Part shown: piece after piece, positions 12,637 through 24,873 of the stretch
Position numbering within the stretch: the stretch's first letter is position 1
Layout: each line of letters opens with the position of its first letter
Origin: Ailurus styani
Lineage: Eukaryota > Chordata > Mammalia > Carnivora > Ailuridae
Length of the DNA: 64,000 bases
Assembly: GCA_002007465.1 (NCBI GenBank)
Contig: LNAC01000350.1
Coordinates: 1,750,828 to 1,814,827 of the forward strand
Direction of reading: 5' to 3'
Program-made: the position numbers and the translations under genes
Notes under the pieces: generated by a model
What the model saw: the letters and a program-made list of their open reading frames with translations, nothing else
Told to the model about the DNA's origin: nothing
Databases searched by the model: none

Positions 12637-13510
12637 AGCTGCTATAGTGAGAACTGATTTTAAGGAGACTAAGACAAAAGCAAGTAGAATGGTCACCAGA
12701 TAAATATTCTTATCTGGAGTAAAATATAAGTCATATTCATTGCTTTGGAAATTCATTATTATACCCCTAACCTGAACACAATAGGGGCCTGGGGCTTGGC
12801 AAAGATTCATGTACACAAAGCACATCGCCTTCTGTAGTGTACTCACTTGGCAACATGAAACTCACAGCATTTAATTCAGCAATTGTTTATTGCATGTCAA
12901 CTTTTGAACTGTATTACTATATAGGTAATATGACAGAAAGAATTGACCATTCCAGAAAGCTTTCTATTTAAAATGCCTGTAGCCTCATTCAAGTTAAAAA
13001 ACATAACTGAATGCCTAATGAGAGTAGGTATCTGTGTTTAACAGCAGGGGAGATGCAAAGGGCGTACTCTCTGCCCTCAACCAACCATCTAAAACGATGT
13101 TGATGAAAAGGAGGTAGCACAAACAATATTCCTTAATACAACATTAATTTAGAAATTGTATATGGAACATAACAACTGTGAAAAAGTATCTTTTCTTTGG
13201 GGAGGGAGGGAAAAATGTGAACATAATGCTATATTTGAGTAATAGGGAAATGAAAGGTAGACTTGTCTTTTCTTTATTTTCATTTATTTTTGGAAATTTT
13301 TTAGAAAACACATCACTTTCCAAAAGTATTATTTTAAAGTGAAGTTACATACAAAGTGAGGAATAGAGTAGATTAGTTTATTCAGACCAAATTTTCTTAT
13401 GAAAAAAAAATAAGGGTATTACACAGTATAAAAATTCTCTCTTAATTACTTTTAAATATACTATCAAAAAATCTGATGAAAAGTAGAAAAATAGTGGGTT
13501 ATTCAAAAAA

Positions 13511-13740
13511 AGCAAAAATACTGGGGCACATGAGTGGCTCAGTTGGTTAAGCAGCTGCCTTCAGTTCAGGTCATGATCCTGGAGTCCTGAGATCCAGCCC
13601 CGTGTTGGGATTCCTGCTCAGTGGACAGCCTGCTTCTCCATCTGCCTGCTGCTACCCCGCTTGTGCTCTCTCACTCTTGTTCTATCGCAAATAAATAAAA
13701 TCTTTTTAAAATAATAATAAAAATAATAAAAGCAAAAATA
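13511..13740 (+). mobile_element. CAN-SINE with 10-bp TSD
   Basis: A tRNA-Lys-like head ('gagtggctcagttggttaag'), a body with 'caggtcatgatcctggagtcctgagatc', a CT-rich region and an A-rich tail. It is flanked by the direct repeat agcaaaaata at 13511-13520 and 13731-13740. The body has accumulated several changes, so it is not among the youngest copies. Confidence 0.92.
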
Positions 13741-13864
13741 TTTATTTATTTATTTAGCCATAGGGAAATTTTAATTGTGGAAAACTTGACATTTGATTTT
13801 GAAGACCTGTCATGAAGAGAAGGATAGAATTCAAAGGTCAGCAGCTTTTAACATAGGGGAAGGG

Positions 13865-14128
13865 AAGGAAAAATAAGGTAAAAACAGAGAGGGAGGCAAA
13901 GCATAAGAGACATTTAACTGTAAGAACCAAACTGAAGGTTCCTGGATGGGAGGTAGGTGGGGGGGACGGGGTAGTTGCATGATGGGCTTTAAGGAGAATA
14001 CGTGATGGAATAAGAACTGGGGGTTATGTGCAGCTGATGAATCACTAAATTCTACCCCTGAAGTTAATAATACACCATATATTAATGAAATAAAGTTTAA
14101 ATAAAAAAATAAAAAGGAAAAGATAAGG
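13865..14128 (+). mobile_element. L1 3' end, plus strand, 5'-truncated
   Basis: About 240 bp of L1 3' UTR: 'agagagggaggcaaagcata', then 'gggctttaaggagaatacgtgatgg', then 'gcagctgatgaatcactaaattctacc', ending in 'gaaataaagtttaaataaaa'. The flanking near-repeats aaggaaaaataagg (13865-13878) and aaggaaaagataagg (14114-14128) are a probable TSD with one change. Confidence 0.88.
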
Positions 14129-14414
14129 GCCTAATGTCTAACAGGAGATCCTCCCAACATTTATTTCAAAGTGGGATGTGCTTGATAAAGATGCCCTCGA
14201 CTTACACCAAGGGTAAAACAATGAAGGCTGTTGTGAAAATAAACAGTAATAGGGAAAAAAGTACTATGAATTTCAGATATTAGAAATAAGCTTAAAATCC
14301 ATATGTTCATTGTAGTTAAAGAAAAAATTGCTCGACAGTATATACAGGCAGTGGTGAATTTTCTTTGAAGTAAATAAAGTCTAAAATTCATTTCTACTTA
14401 CACAAGTACCTTCA

Positions 14415-14610
14415 AAATCTTAACTGATTTTTTGTTGTTTTTATATTGCAGTTTTTATACATGTGAATTACACATAACATAAAATTTAACACTTAACCTT
14501 CATTAAGTATACAGTTATGTGGGATTAAATACATTGACAGTGTTGTGAAAGCTCTGTACCTAATTTAGTAATTATAATTTTCTATTATTCTTTTGTAAAG
14601 GTGTTCCTAT
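14415..14610 (-). mobile_element. Old L1 3' UTR fragment
   Basis: The reverse complement of an old L1 3' UTR: 'gtgaattacacataacataaaatttaacacttaacc' followed by 'agtatacagttatgtgg'. It is weakly conserved. Confidence 0.5.
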
Positions 14611-14830
14611 ATATTACATAGATTTTGATTCCCAAACACTTGATTTGCTTTTTTTTTTTTTGATTTGCTTTTATAATCACTTTATTTCCTTTTTATTCCT
14701 ATATATGGAAGAATAAATTTAAAAAAATGACTAGAAGATTTGAAAATAGAGCAGATAGACTATCAGATAATTCTGAAAGAAGAAAAAACAACCCTCCATC
14801 TAGAATCCTATACACAATAAAAATACTACT

Positions 14831-15048
14831 AAAAATGATGGCTGGGGCACCTGAGTGGCTCAGTGGGTTAAGTAAGCCTCTGCCTTCCGCTCAGGTCATG
14901 ATCTCAGGGTCCTGGGATCGAGCCCCGCATCAGGCTCTCTGCTCAGCAGGGAGCCTGCTTTCCCCTCTCCCTCTGCCTGCCTCTCTGCCTACTTGTGATC
15001 TCGCTCTCTGTCAAATAAACAAATAAAATCTTTAAAAAAATGATGGCT
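14831..15048 (+). mobile_element. CAN-SINE with 13-bp TSD
   Basis: A full-length plus-strand SINE from 'ggggcacctgagtggctcag' to 'aaataaacaaataaaatctt' plus A tail. It has the mustelid-style tail 'gcctgcctctctgcctactt'. The TSD aaaaatgatggct stands at 14831-14843 and 15036-15048, perfect. It interrupts DNA that continues after it as an L1 3' UTR at about 15041-15140. Confidence 0.95.
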
Positions 15049-15740
15049 ATGAAATGATGGAGCTATTTTGTATCTGGATTGTAGTGATGTTTACACAAAT
15101 CTATACATGTATTAAAACTCCTAGGGCTATATAACAAAAGACAAAAAAATCTATTTTACTGTGGATTAGTTTAAAATATTCAATTCAGTAAAATTAATGT
15201 GAAGAAAAATTATGTCAAAATAACTTTATAAATATAAATGTTGAAAATATTCATCCTCAGAATACCTGCATTATAAGAAATATAAAGTCACTGAAGCAGA
15301 AGATAAAGTTGCACTGTAGAAATATGGATATAAATAAAGAAACGAAGACACTCTTAAGTAGAATATTATTCACCACTAAAAAGAAATGAGTTTAAGCTAT
15401 GGGAAGGTATAGGGAAACTGTAAATACATATTACTAAATGAAAGAAACCAACCTTAAAAAGCTACACATAGTATGATTCCAACCAATATGACATTCTGGA
15501 AAAGGCAAAACTATGGAGACAGTAAAATAGCAGTGGTTTCCAGGAACTGGGGCTGGGGAGAGATGGTTTGGCAGAGGAGAAAGGACTTTTAGGGTAAACT
15601 ATTCTATAAGATATTACAATGATTATATCTCTGTACATAATATGTTTATCAAATTATTCATTTATCAAAATCCATCATATGTACAACATCAAGAGTGTAG
15701 TCTAGTATAAATTGTGATATCTGGGTGATAATGGTGTGTA
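15041..15740 (+). mobile_element. Old L1 3' UTR (plus strand), fragmented
   Basis: There are two patches. Positions 15041-15140 match an L1M-type 3' UTR ('tgatggagctattttgtatctggattgtagtg', 'cacaaatctatacatgt'). Positions about 15330-15740 match an ORF2 end and 3' UTR ('gaatattattcaccactaaaaagaaatgag', 'tatgattccaaccaatatgacattctggaaaaggcaaaactat', 'cagtggtttccagg'). I cannot tell whether they are one element or two. Confidence 0.7.
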
Positions 15741-15749
15741 AATGCAGGC

Positions 15750-16440
15750 TTATCAATTGTAATAAAAATACTAGTGTGGTGCAGGATATAAATAGTTGGG
15801 GAGCTTGTGCCAAAAACAACATATATTCTCTTTATCTATATCTATCTATTTACTTATATAAGATATATATAAATGTAAATAAAATAGAATACATATATAT
15901 TTTATAATGTTCATAATGTAAAATATATACCATATATTATAGAATATATAAATGTTTTATAATGCAAATGTATTATTCATTTAATATATAAATATAACAT
16001 ATTTAATAAATATATAAATGTAATATAGAATATATATTATATACACACTGTATATAGATATAGATATAAATAGATGTGTATTCATTTCTGGAATGGCCTT
16101 TTATAATGTTTTATAATGCCAACCCCATGCACAATTGTGAATGAAGTTTAAGCGTGACCATTTTCAATTATAATATGTAAATCTTATTACAGAGATCTCT
16201 CTGCTTGCTGTACCTTCTTATGAGACTATACTCAAGTTATATTTACATGTGTAAAGTCTTTTTTATTGTATGGGCATCATCAATGAAGCACTGGTATCCA
16301 AGTTATTTTCTATAGACCACTTCTATAGTTGTTGCCAGCTTTATTAAAGGAATATGGGAATTCTAAGCAAGATATGTCTATGTTTGGACAAAATTACATT
16401 GAATAATGGAATATAAAACAATAAAATGGTGGAATCTAGG
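15750..16440. other. AT-rich DNA with TA-type repeats
   Basis: Positions about 15830-16075 are dominated by TATA and ATATAA runs. The remainder shows no repeat or gene that I can name. Confidence 0.6.
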
Positions 16441-17399
16441 ATTTTCTAACCTATAAGATCATATCATCTGCAAACAATAAAAATTTTATTTTTTCCTTTC
16501 CACATTGGATGTCTTTTATTTCTTTATTTGCCTGATTACTCTGGCTAAGACTTCTAGAATTACTCTGAATAAGAATAATGAGACTGGTTGTCCCTGTCTT
16601 GTTCCTGATCTTAGAGGAAAAGTTTTCACCATTAAATATGGCTTCAGCTATGGGCTATATGTATATGGCCCTTATTAAGTAAAATGATGTTCCTTTAATA
16701 CCCAATTTGTTGAGAATTTTTATCATAAAAAGATGTATTTTGTCAAATGCTTTTTCTTTATTTATTGAGATGATCATAGGATTTTTAGCTTTATGTGGTA
16801 TATCTCATTTATTAATTTGCATGCATTGAACTATCCTTGCATCCCAGAAATAAATCTGATTTGGTTTTAATGTATATTTCTTTAAGGTGCTATTGAATTT
16901 GGTTTGTTGATATTTTCCTGAGAATTTCTGTATTCATCAAGGATATTTGTCTGTAGTTTTCTCTTTTTGCAATGTCCAGAGAAATGACCAGAGAAATGCT
17001 GGTCTTACAAAAGAAGTTTGGGTGTGTTACCTCCTCTTCTGTTTTTTGAAAGAGTTTGGGAGGGATTGACACTAACTCTGTAAATGTCTGCTAGAATTCA
17101 CCAATGATACTATTTGGTCTTCTGCTCTTTTTTATTGGGAGTTTTTTGATTACTGCCTCAGTCTTTTCTGTTTACTTTGTATTGGTCTGTTCATATTTTC
17201 TAGATCTTTGTAATTAGTCTTGATAAGATGTATGTTTCAAGGAATTTATCAGTTTCTTCTAGGTTTTCTAATTTGTTGGCATATACTTGTTCATGGAAAT
17301 TATTTATGATTCTATGTTTATTTTTGTAATATCAGTTGTACTGTCTCCTTTTACATTTCTGATTTTTATTCTATTATTTATATAATTATTTTATTATCT

Positions 17400-17609
17400 T
17401 CTCTTATTTTTTTTTAATATTTATTTGTTTGACAGAGAGAGAGACAATGAGAGAGGGAACACAAGTGGGGGGAGTGGGAGAGAGAGAAGCAGGCTTCTTG
17501 CAGAGCAGCAAGCCCGATGTGGGGCTTGATCCCAGGACCCTGGGATCATGAGCTGAGCCAAAGGCAGACGCTTAATGACTGAGCCACCCAGGCGTCCCTC
17601 TCTTATTTT
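17400..17609 (-). mobile_element. CAN-SINE with 11-bp TSD
   Basis: A minus-strand SINE: T-run, AG-rich tract, then 'gatcatgagctgagcc' and 'actgagccacccaggcg' (the head). The TSD tctcttatttt stands at 17400-17410 and 17599-17609. It interrupts the L1 at 16440-18480. Confidence 0.92.
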
Positions 17610-17704
17610 CTTAGTCTAGCTAAAAATTCATCAATTTTGTTCATCTTTTCAAAAAAAAATGGCTCAATTTCATTGATCTTTTCTTTTGTTTCTCTGGTCT
17701 CTCT

Positions 17705-17795
17705 TTCTTTCTCTTCCTTCCTTCCTTCCTTCCTTTCTTTCTTTCTTTCTTTCTTTCTTTTTCTTTCTTTCTTTCTTTCTTTTTCTTTTTTCTGG
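17705..17795. repeat. (CTTT)n/(CCTT)n pyrimidine tract
   Basis: About 85 bases of almost pure pyrimidine on the plus strand, with CCTT then CTTT units. It lies inside the old L1 with no SINE next to it, so it grew from the L1 sequence itself. Confidence 0.9.
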
Positions 17796-18480
17796 TCTCT
17801 ATTTCACTTGATATTCTGCCTGGATGATCTATCCGTTGTTGAAGATGAGGTGTTGAAGTCTCCTACTATTACTGGTTAGATCTGCTAGTATTTGGTTAAT
17901 ATATTCAGGTATTGCAACTTGGAATTAATATATTTATAATATTTATAACTTATAATTTAACCACTTTGTTATTATATAATGATCTTCTTTGTCTCTTGTT
18001 CATATTTTTGCTTCAAAGTCTCTTGTCTGTTATAAATGTAGATGTCTCTTCTTTCTTTGGGTTTCCACTTGGATGGATTTTTTTTTTTTGCATTCTTTTA
18101 CTTTGAACCATGTGTGTCCTTAAAGCTGAAATGAATCTCTTGTAGGAAACATATAGTTGGATTTTCTTTTATCCATCCAGCCACTTTTGGCCTTTGTATT
18201 AAAGAGTTCAATCCATTTATATTTAGAGTCATTATTGATAGGTAAGGACTTATTAATGCCATGTTAATTGTTATTAATCTTATTAATTGGTTTTTGGCTG
18301 TTCCTTTTTCCCTTCTTCCTCTCTGCTGCCTTCCTTTGTAAATTGATGTTTTTCTATGGTGGTATGCTCTGATTCTCTTCTCTTTCTATTTTGTGAATCC
18401 ACTATATGCATTGTTCTGTAGTTAACATGAAACTTACATAAAACATCTTATACATATAAAATTCTATTTTTTTTGCTTAT

Positions 18481-18812
18481 GTTGCCTTATATAGCCCAAT
18501 AACATTTTTCTAAGTAATGCACAAAATTATTTCTAATTAGAGAGTCTCAGATTTCAGAGATAATAAATGATATCTTAGTGAATATGGGTGGGTAAAATGG
18601 ACAGTAATTCCAAAAAGACAGTCATGAAACTTTGGAAATGTGCAAATCTTAGAGCATTCGAAAATGGCAGATTATAAAACCAAGTTATTAAAAATAAGGA
18701 AAATTTTTGACATTTTCTATTAAAAGACTGAAGACATCCATTTCTACTTGTTTTCCTTTTCTGTGGCATGAATCATTATTAGAAAGTTTTCAGAACATTT
18801 GCTATTAAATAG
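18481..18812. other. Unique AT-rich stretch
   Basis: No gene or repeat that I can name. Confidence 0.5.
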
Positions 18813-19037
18813 TACATTTAAGGGATGCCTGGGTGGCTTAGTCGGTTAAGCAGCTGCCTTCAGTTCAGGTCATGATCCCAGGGCCCTGAGATCGAGTCCT
18901 GAGTCGTGCTCCTTGCTCAGTGGAGAGCCTGCTTCTCTCTCTGCCCCTGCCTGCAACTCTGCCTGCTTGTGCGCTTGCTCTCTCTCTCTCTCTGACAAAT
19001 AAATAAATAAAATTAAAAAAATAATAATACATTTAAG
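18813..19037 (+). mobile_element. CAN-SINE with 10-bp TSD
   Basis: A plus-strand SINE: head 'ggatgcctgggtggcttagtcggttaag', body 'caggtcatgatcccagggccctgagatcga', CT-repeat region and 'aaataaataaataaaatt' tail. The TSD tacatttaag stands at 18813-18822 and 19028-19037. Confidence 0.93.
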
Positions 19038-22000
19038 AATTTAAGGGGTTTCAGCTCAGAATGTGCTGGTCAGGCTGTTATTTTGGAGTTCAAAACATTT
19101 AAGATTTTATGAAGTCTTCACAGTGACATAGGCATCTGACAGCTATCTTTATTTTATTTTGGGATAAGGATGAAGAGCAAAAGGGGTATTGGGGTAAGGA
19201 TGGGCAGATTTGAAAGAAAATAAGTTGAATGGATCATATCTACGAAGCTCATATGTAATACTTTTTCATTCCAAAAAAATGCATAGTAGAGACATCTTAT
19301 TAAATTACACATGCTCCTGTCTCAAGAATTTTGAATATTCATGTTCTATTTTATTTACTTGTGTTATTTTGACATAGCAAGGCAGTATTATTCCTCCAAG
19401 TTGACAAGTGCACTTTAATGAAGTATAGTTTCCATTATATTTCAAGAGTATATTATTGCCTTTACCCTCAAATCTCAAAACTTTGTCATGTTAAATTCTA
19501 TTTCTCAGATTTCATAAGCAGATTTTACATGATATCACAGAATGCTAGTATTCAGGATATCAAGCATCTCACTGCTTAGAGGATCCTATTACTATATCTT
19601 CACATGCTTTATCATTTCATTTTAAAACATTTTTACATATTCAAATTATTCTCTTCAGGAGAATTTATTATAGTACTATGGGGCTGTAAGGAACTTTAAA
19701 GGGACATACTTCCAATTATTTTGCCTTCAGATGGTAGAATACCTCAGTAGTCTTCTTTGAGACATACTTATATTGTGTATTTAAATTTCTTCCAGCATGT
19801 TCTTAAAATATTCACTGTATCATGGAACAGCTATGTTTCACTAATCTATGCATGAATTCGTTCAAAACTTTATTAACTAGGGTAAAAAATCCCATACATG
19901 CTATTTTGATAAATTTATGATACAAATTTGATACAATTGTTTTGAAAATTATATTTTTAAATATGTCTGGAAAGTATTTATTTAAATCATCACAACATTC
20001 TGAATCACCAGCATTGTTAAATATTTTCAGTGTTAACAGTACGTTAATAATATAATTATAATGTTGGCATATTCACTTCCTCTTTACATATTAAACCAAG
20101 CCAAATTCAAACAACAATTTAAAAATCTGCAGTTTAATAACAGCATTGTAATAGAACATAGGATGATCACAAAATCTATCATTCAAACCAGGACAGTTTT
20201 GAGAAACACTATTAAGTGCCCTGGATTAGATGATAATAAGTAGGCTTAAACAGAACAAGTGTAAAATGAAACACTGTATGGTTACCATAAAGAGATAGCA
20301 TTTCACCACAATTTTTGTGGAGCTGTTAGGGATTCCACTTCTCAGACCCCATTCTGGGTCCCTTAAAATCATCTGATTGCTTTTTGGGAATGAAATGTGA
20401 ATTTAAGTGCTTAGTGTCACATTTGCTATGATCGTTAAGAAGATGAGTTTTTCTGTTTCTTTTTTCTTTCCATTAACTGGATGCATAGGACAAAAGGCCC
20501 TAGAGAATGACAAAGACATATGATGAAAGGTGTCAGTAGGCCTTAATCCCCTGGATGGAAGGCTGTCAGTATTTGTCAGTTTAGGTGAGCTGCAAACCAG
20601 TTTAAATGTGTTAAAACATAGTGCTTGTGAGTTGACTTGCAAAAGTGACATACATTATCCTAACTGATCCAATTATAGAATTGAAAAGCCTACTATTGGA
20701 CATCAATTTATGGGTTTTGATCTTTGACAACAAGTAGGAGTAGAACATGTCACTTTAATATTCTGAGGTTATAGTGCTTGGTTTGGTTTGGTTTGGTTTG
20801 GTTAAACGTGGCAATTGTCCCTTATTGGAGCTTCCTAAATAGAGATTCTTGAGGCTCATCTTATTTTTACATATATTCATAGATAAATTGGCCTACAACT
20901 TTTTTACACCATAATGATTAGGTGTTTGCATGAATTTTAGCCTCTCAACAAAAAGACGGTTGAACTCTCTTTTCCTATTATCTGGAAAATTTTATGAATG
21001 ATTATAATTAATTTTTCCATTTATTACTTGATAAAACTTACAGAAGAAGCATTCTTGGTCTGAATTTTAAATATTCTAAAGAAAACACTGGCCTCAGCTT
21101 GTTGAATTTATATTTTATATAACAGATTTTATTGCACATATAACAGAATGAAAAACACAAAATCATCTCCTAATAGATGTTCTAACGTTATTCATTTGAC
21201 TATTTGGACACATTAACAAAAGCAAAATATATAGGTAATTATTTATACTCATAAGATATTGATCAAGTCTATTTTTTACAGCATGTGTGATAAACACTTT
21301 TTTTTCTTCATGAAACTAAAAAGAATAAAAGAAAGTCACATGAATATGCAAAGGGCTGGCCTGTGTTCCCCATACTTACGAACATAAATACACCTCTCAC
21401 TTGTAGGGAGAAAATACCAATTTGTTAATGACTTAACTGGTAGGATAAGAAATCACTAGAAATGGGAATGCATTACTCTCCACAATCTCTAAACTCGCTC
21501 AAACAAGGGAATACCTTGGGTTAGGTTAGATTTAGTAATGAATCCCATTATTCATCTCCTGACCAACTCAGTTCTACCCTCAAGGGCACTCCAAAGCTAA
21601 AATGTACTTTAGGTTAAATTTTACAGGTTACAAAATATATCTATGTGTATTCAGTTTCCTTCATATAACTACAGTTGTTGCTGACAGCAGAAACCCTTGA
21701 GATGACAAACAAAAGCAAACTTTAAAAATAGAATAAAAAGGAGTGGTTTTACCTTTTGATGATCTCAGCACTTTTAGAAATAAGAGTAAAAGATTCTTTC
21801 TTTAAACTTCTTCATGATTCTTTGATATTGCCTTGTTTCAATAGAATTCTTGTCTTCAATATATACCTTTTCCCTTGATTGCCAAAGTTCAAGTCTACTT
21901 TACTCTCTTCTACCATGTTTTGTTGTCCTTCAAGGACTACACCTTCCCTAGACCCTGGTCCCAGGCACTTTCTAATTTTCTTTTTCCCAAATCCTTGTTA

Positions 22001-22884
22001 ACTTGAGCTCCAAATCATAAGGACTAGCAAATGTTCTCAGTATTTCCCCACAGGGAATGAGCCCTACTTGACATTTACTATGTGCCTCACTTAGTAGCAC
22101 TCAGAGCCCTCTTCTTTCTTTGTGAAATTCTTGCCTGATTCTAGGGTCTGGTGTGTACTACAGAGATTTTTTTCTTTTCTTTCCTTTTCTTTTCTTTTCT
22201 TTTCTTTCCTTTTTTTTTTTGCCAGTCTTAGATATTTACTTTCCTATTTCTACATCTCTTATTATGTATGAGTTCTGCATTTTTTTTTACTCTGTGTAGA
22301 GAGGTTCATATTTCAACAATTAACATTATCTTATGGGAGCCTATGTAGGTGGGAGGTGGAGGGAATTCAAGTAATGCAAAACGTGGCAAGTTTTATAGTG
22401 TGGAGAGAATCATCCTATTAGAGGTTTATAATCTTATTATGGTCTAGTCATTGGTCATGTGGAGTTGCAAGGGGATTTATGCACACAAGCAAATGATAAA
22501 TAAAGGAAATTGCTAGTCTGACTTGTTCTTTTATACTAATGCAGGACGTTTTATAATGTACCATGACAACATGTAGATTGAACTCAAGGCTCAAGCAAAA
22601 CCTCTTCTTTCCTGTTTTGTTCCAATTTTGCTATGGATTGTAACTTGAAGGAGTGTGTCACTTTGTACATATGAGTGAAAAAAGAAAAAAATTAAAAAGA
22701 GTGCAGTGGTTATCCAGGAGGCATAGTCATGAAAGGTAGGGGAGAATCATCTTTTTGTAACACAGTTACACATGTGCCTCAATCAGTGCCATAATATCTG
22801 AGTAACAGTGTTAATTGCCCCACTAATAAGAGGGGAAATACATAGAAATGGATGAAGTGTTAGGTTAAGAATCTTCTGTAAATG
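19038..22884. other. Mostly unique AT-rich DNA
   Basis: No exon, RNA gene or transposon was recognised over 3.8 kb. It contains a TTTGG pentamer run (about 20779-20802) and a TTTTC run (about 22170-22220). Open frames at 20061-20243(+) and 20403-20651(-) have no recognisable motif. If a gene spans this window, this stretch would be intronic. Confidence 0.5.
22170..22220. repeat. (TTTTC)n pyrimidine tract
   Basis: About 50 bases of TTTTC and TTTCC units ending in a T run. No SINE or L1 tail is attached that I can see. Confidence 0.85.
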
Positions 22885-22921
22885 GTAAGTAGTCATCCTT
22901 TCTGATGGCTGAGTAATATTC

Positions 22922-22924
<3 letters not shown>

Positions 22925-22978
<54 letters not shown>

Positions 22979-22980
22979 NT
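22925..22980. repeat. (TG)n microsatellite with an ambiguous base
   Basis: About 53 bases of TG follow 'gagtaatattccag' of L1 ORF2. The window's only N lies at 22979, right at the end of the tract. It probably marks unresolved repeat length or a closed assembly gap. Confidence 0.95.
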
Positions 22981-23081
22981 CTTCTTTATCCATTCATCTG
23001 CCGATGGACATCTTGGCTCTTTCCACAATTTGGTTTTTGTGGACATTGATGCTTTAAACTTTGTGGTGCAGATGCCCTTTC

Positions 23082-23314
23082 AGATCAGTGCATTTTTTTT
23101 TTAAAGATTTTATTTATTTATTTGACACAGAGAGAGAGAGAGAGAGATCACAAGTAGGCAGAGAGGCGGGCAGAGAGAGAGGGGGAAGCAGGCTCCCTGC
23201 TGAGCAGAGAGCCCGATATGGGCCTCAATCCCAGGACCCTGAGGTCATGACCTGAGCCGAAGGCAGAGGCTTTAACCCACTGAGCCACCCAGGCGCCCAG
23301 ATCAATGCATTTTT
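23082..23314 (-). mobile_element. CAN-SINE, young subfamily, 16-bp TSD
   Basis: A minus-strand SINE with T-run, AG repeat, 'tcacaagtaggcagagaggc', and head 'aacccactgagccacccagg'. The TSD is agatcagtgcattttt (23082-23097) versus agatcaatgcattttt (23299-23314), one mismatch. It is inserted in the L1 ORF2 C-terminal region. Confidence 0.93.
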
Positions 23315-23641
23315 ATCATTGGGGTAAATACCTAGTAGTATAATTGCCAGGTCATAGGGTAGTTCTATTTTTAATTTCTTGAGGAGACTCCATTTTTCAG
23401 AGCAGCTGTACCAGCTTACATTCCCACCAATAGTATAGGAGGGTCCCCCTTTCTCTGCATCCTTGCAAACATTTGTTGTTTCCTCTCTTGTTAATTTTAG
23501 CCATTCTGACTCATGTGAGGTGGCATCTCACTGTGGTTTTGATTTCTATTTCCCTGATGCCAAGTGATGTAGAGCATATTTTCCTGTGTCTGTTGGCCAC
23601 TTGTATGTCTTCTTGGAGAAATGGATGTACATGTCTTCTGC

Positions 23642-24028
23642 CCATTTTTTTTAATTCAACGATCCAAGTTTCATTGTTTATGCACCACACCCAGTGCTCC
23701 ATGCAATATGTGCCCTCCTTAATACCCACCACCAGGCTCACCATCCCCCCCCCCATAACACTCAGTTTGTTTCTCAGAGTCCACAGTCTCTCATGGTTCA
23801 TCTCCCCTTCTGATTTACCCCAATTCACTTTTCCTTCCCTTCCCCTAGAGTCCTCCATTTTATTCCTTATGTTCCACAAGTAAGTGAAACTATATGATAA
23901 TTGACTTTCTTTGTTTGACTTATTTCACTCTGCATAATCTCCTCCAGACCCATCCATGTTGATACAAAAGTTGGGTATTCATCCTTTCTGATGGCTGAGT
24001 AATATTCCATTGTATATATGGACCATTT
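23642..24028 (-). mobile_element. Short 5'-truncated L1 nested in L1
   Basis: About 375 bp of L1 3' UTR and ORF2 C-terminal end. It begins with a T-rich tail ('ttttttttaattcaac'), includes 'ccagtgctccatgcaatatg' and ends at '...ttccattgtatatatgga'. The host L1 reads 'cttctgccca' before it and 'tttcttgactgg' after it, one continuous ORF2 segment once the insert is removed. A short TSD, ccattt, is at 23642-23647 and 24023-24028. The minus-strand frame at 23867-24139 that looks like one ORF2 C-terminus is in fact a chimera of the nested and host copies. Confidence 0.88.
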
Positions 24029-24873
24029 CTTGACTGGATTCTTTATTTTTTGGGTGTTGAGTTTGATAAGTTCTTTATAGATCTTGGATACTAGCCCTTT
24101 ATCTGGTATGTCATTTGCGAATATTTTCTCCCATTCCATAGGTTGTCTTTTAGTTTTGTTGACTGTTTGCTGTGCAGAAGACTTTTATCTTGATGAAGTC
24201 CCAATTGTTAATTTTTGCTTTTATTTCCCTTGCCTTTGGAGACATGTCTAACAAAAAGTTATTGCAGCCGAGGTCAAAGAGGTTTCTGCCTCTGTTCTCC
24301 TCTAGGATTTTGATGGGTTCCTGTCTCAAGGTCTTTCATCCATTTTGAGTTTATTTTTGTGTATGGTGTAATACAATGGTCCAGTTTCATTCTTCTACAT
24401 GTGGCTGTCCAATTTTCCCAGCACAATTTATTGAAGAGATTGTCTTTTTTACATTGGGTATTCTTTTCTGCTTTGTCAAAGATTAGTCGATCATAGAGTT
24501 GAGGGTCCATTTCTGGGTTCTCTATTCTGTACCATTGAGCTATGTGTCAGTTTTTTTTTTTCCAGTACCATACTGGTTTAATGATTATAGCTTTGTAATA
24601 GAGCTTGAAGTCTGGCATTATGATACCACCAGTTTGGTTTTCTTTTTCAACATTCCTCTGGCTATTTGGGGTCTTATCTAGTTCCATACAAATTTTAGGA
24701 TTGTTTGTTCCAGCTCTATGAGAAAAGCTTTGTGAGAAAATACGGATTGCATTGAATTTATAGATTGCTCTAGACGTAGCATAGACATTTCAACAATTAT
24801 TATTCTTCCAATCCATGAGCATGGAATGTTTTTCTATTTCTTTATGTCTTCCTCAATTTCTTTCATAAGCGTT

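Larger units (their letters stand above)
11635..12720 (-). mobile_element. L2 LINE (old), interrupted by a composite insertion
   Basis: The plus strand reads the L2 3' end in reverse: 'aacaaatatttacca', 'gctgctaggcactgga', then 'gatgcttttattctagtttgg'. Further on come 'agcaaatgccaaacccttgggaggcaag' and 'aacagtggagaggccagtg', which match the upstream L2 region. It continues through 'gagtgacatta' and, after the 12188-12622 insertion, 'agctgctatagtgagaactga'. Divergence is high, as expected for an element older than placental mammals. Confidence 0.7.
16440..18480 (-). mobile_element. Old L1 ORF2 (reverse transcriptase region), SINE-split
   Basis: The plus strand is the reverse complement of an old L1. 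The RT active-site motif is still readable at about 16460 as F-A-D-D-M-I. A minus-strand frame at 16890-17072 contains ENYRQISLMNTEILRKISTNQIQ, i.e. the RT 'NYRPISLMN..IL.KI..N.I' block. Upstream coding and 5' sequence runs to about 18480. It is broken by stops, by a SINE at 17411-17598 and by a CTTT tract at 17705-17790. Confidence 0.85.

Noticed and set aside
12562..12846. 94-codon minus-strand frame
   Set aside because: It crosses the L1 tail of the composite and decayed L2, with no recognisable domain.
23473..23883. 136-codon plus-strand and 122-codon minus-strand overlapping open frames
   Set aside because: Both are made by the junction of a nested L1 3' UTR with host L1 ORF2. The minus frame contains an ORF2 segment ([17 protein letters not shown]) fused to 3' UTR translation. 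They are not host genes.
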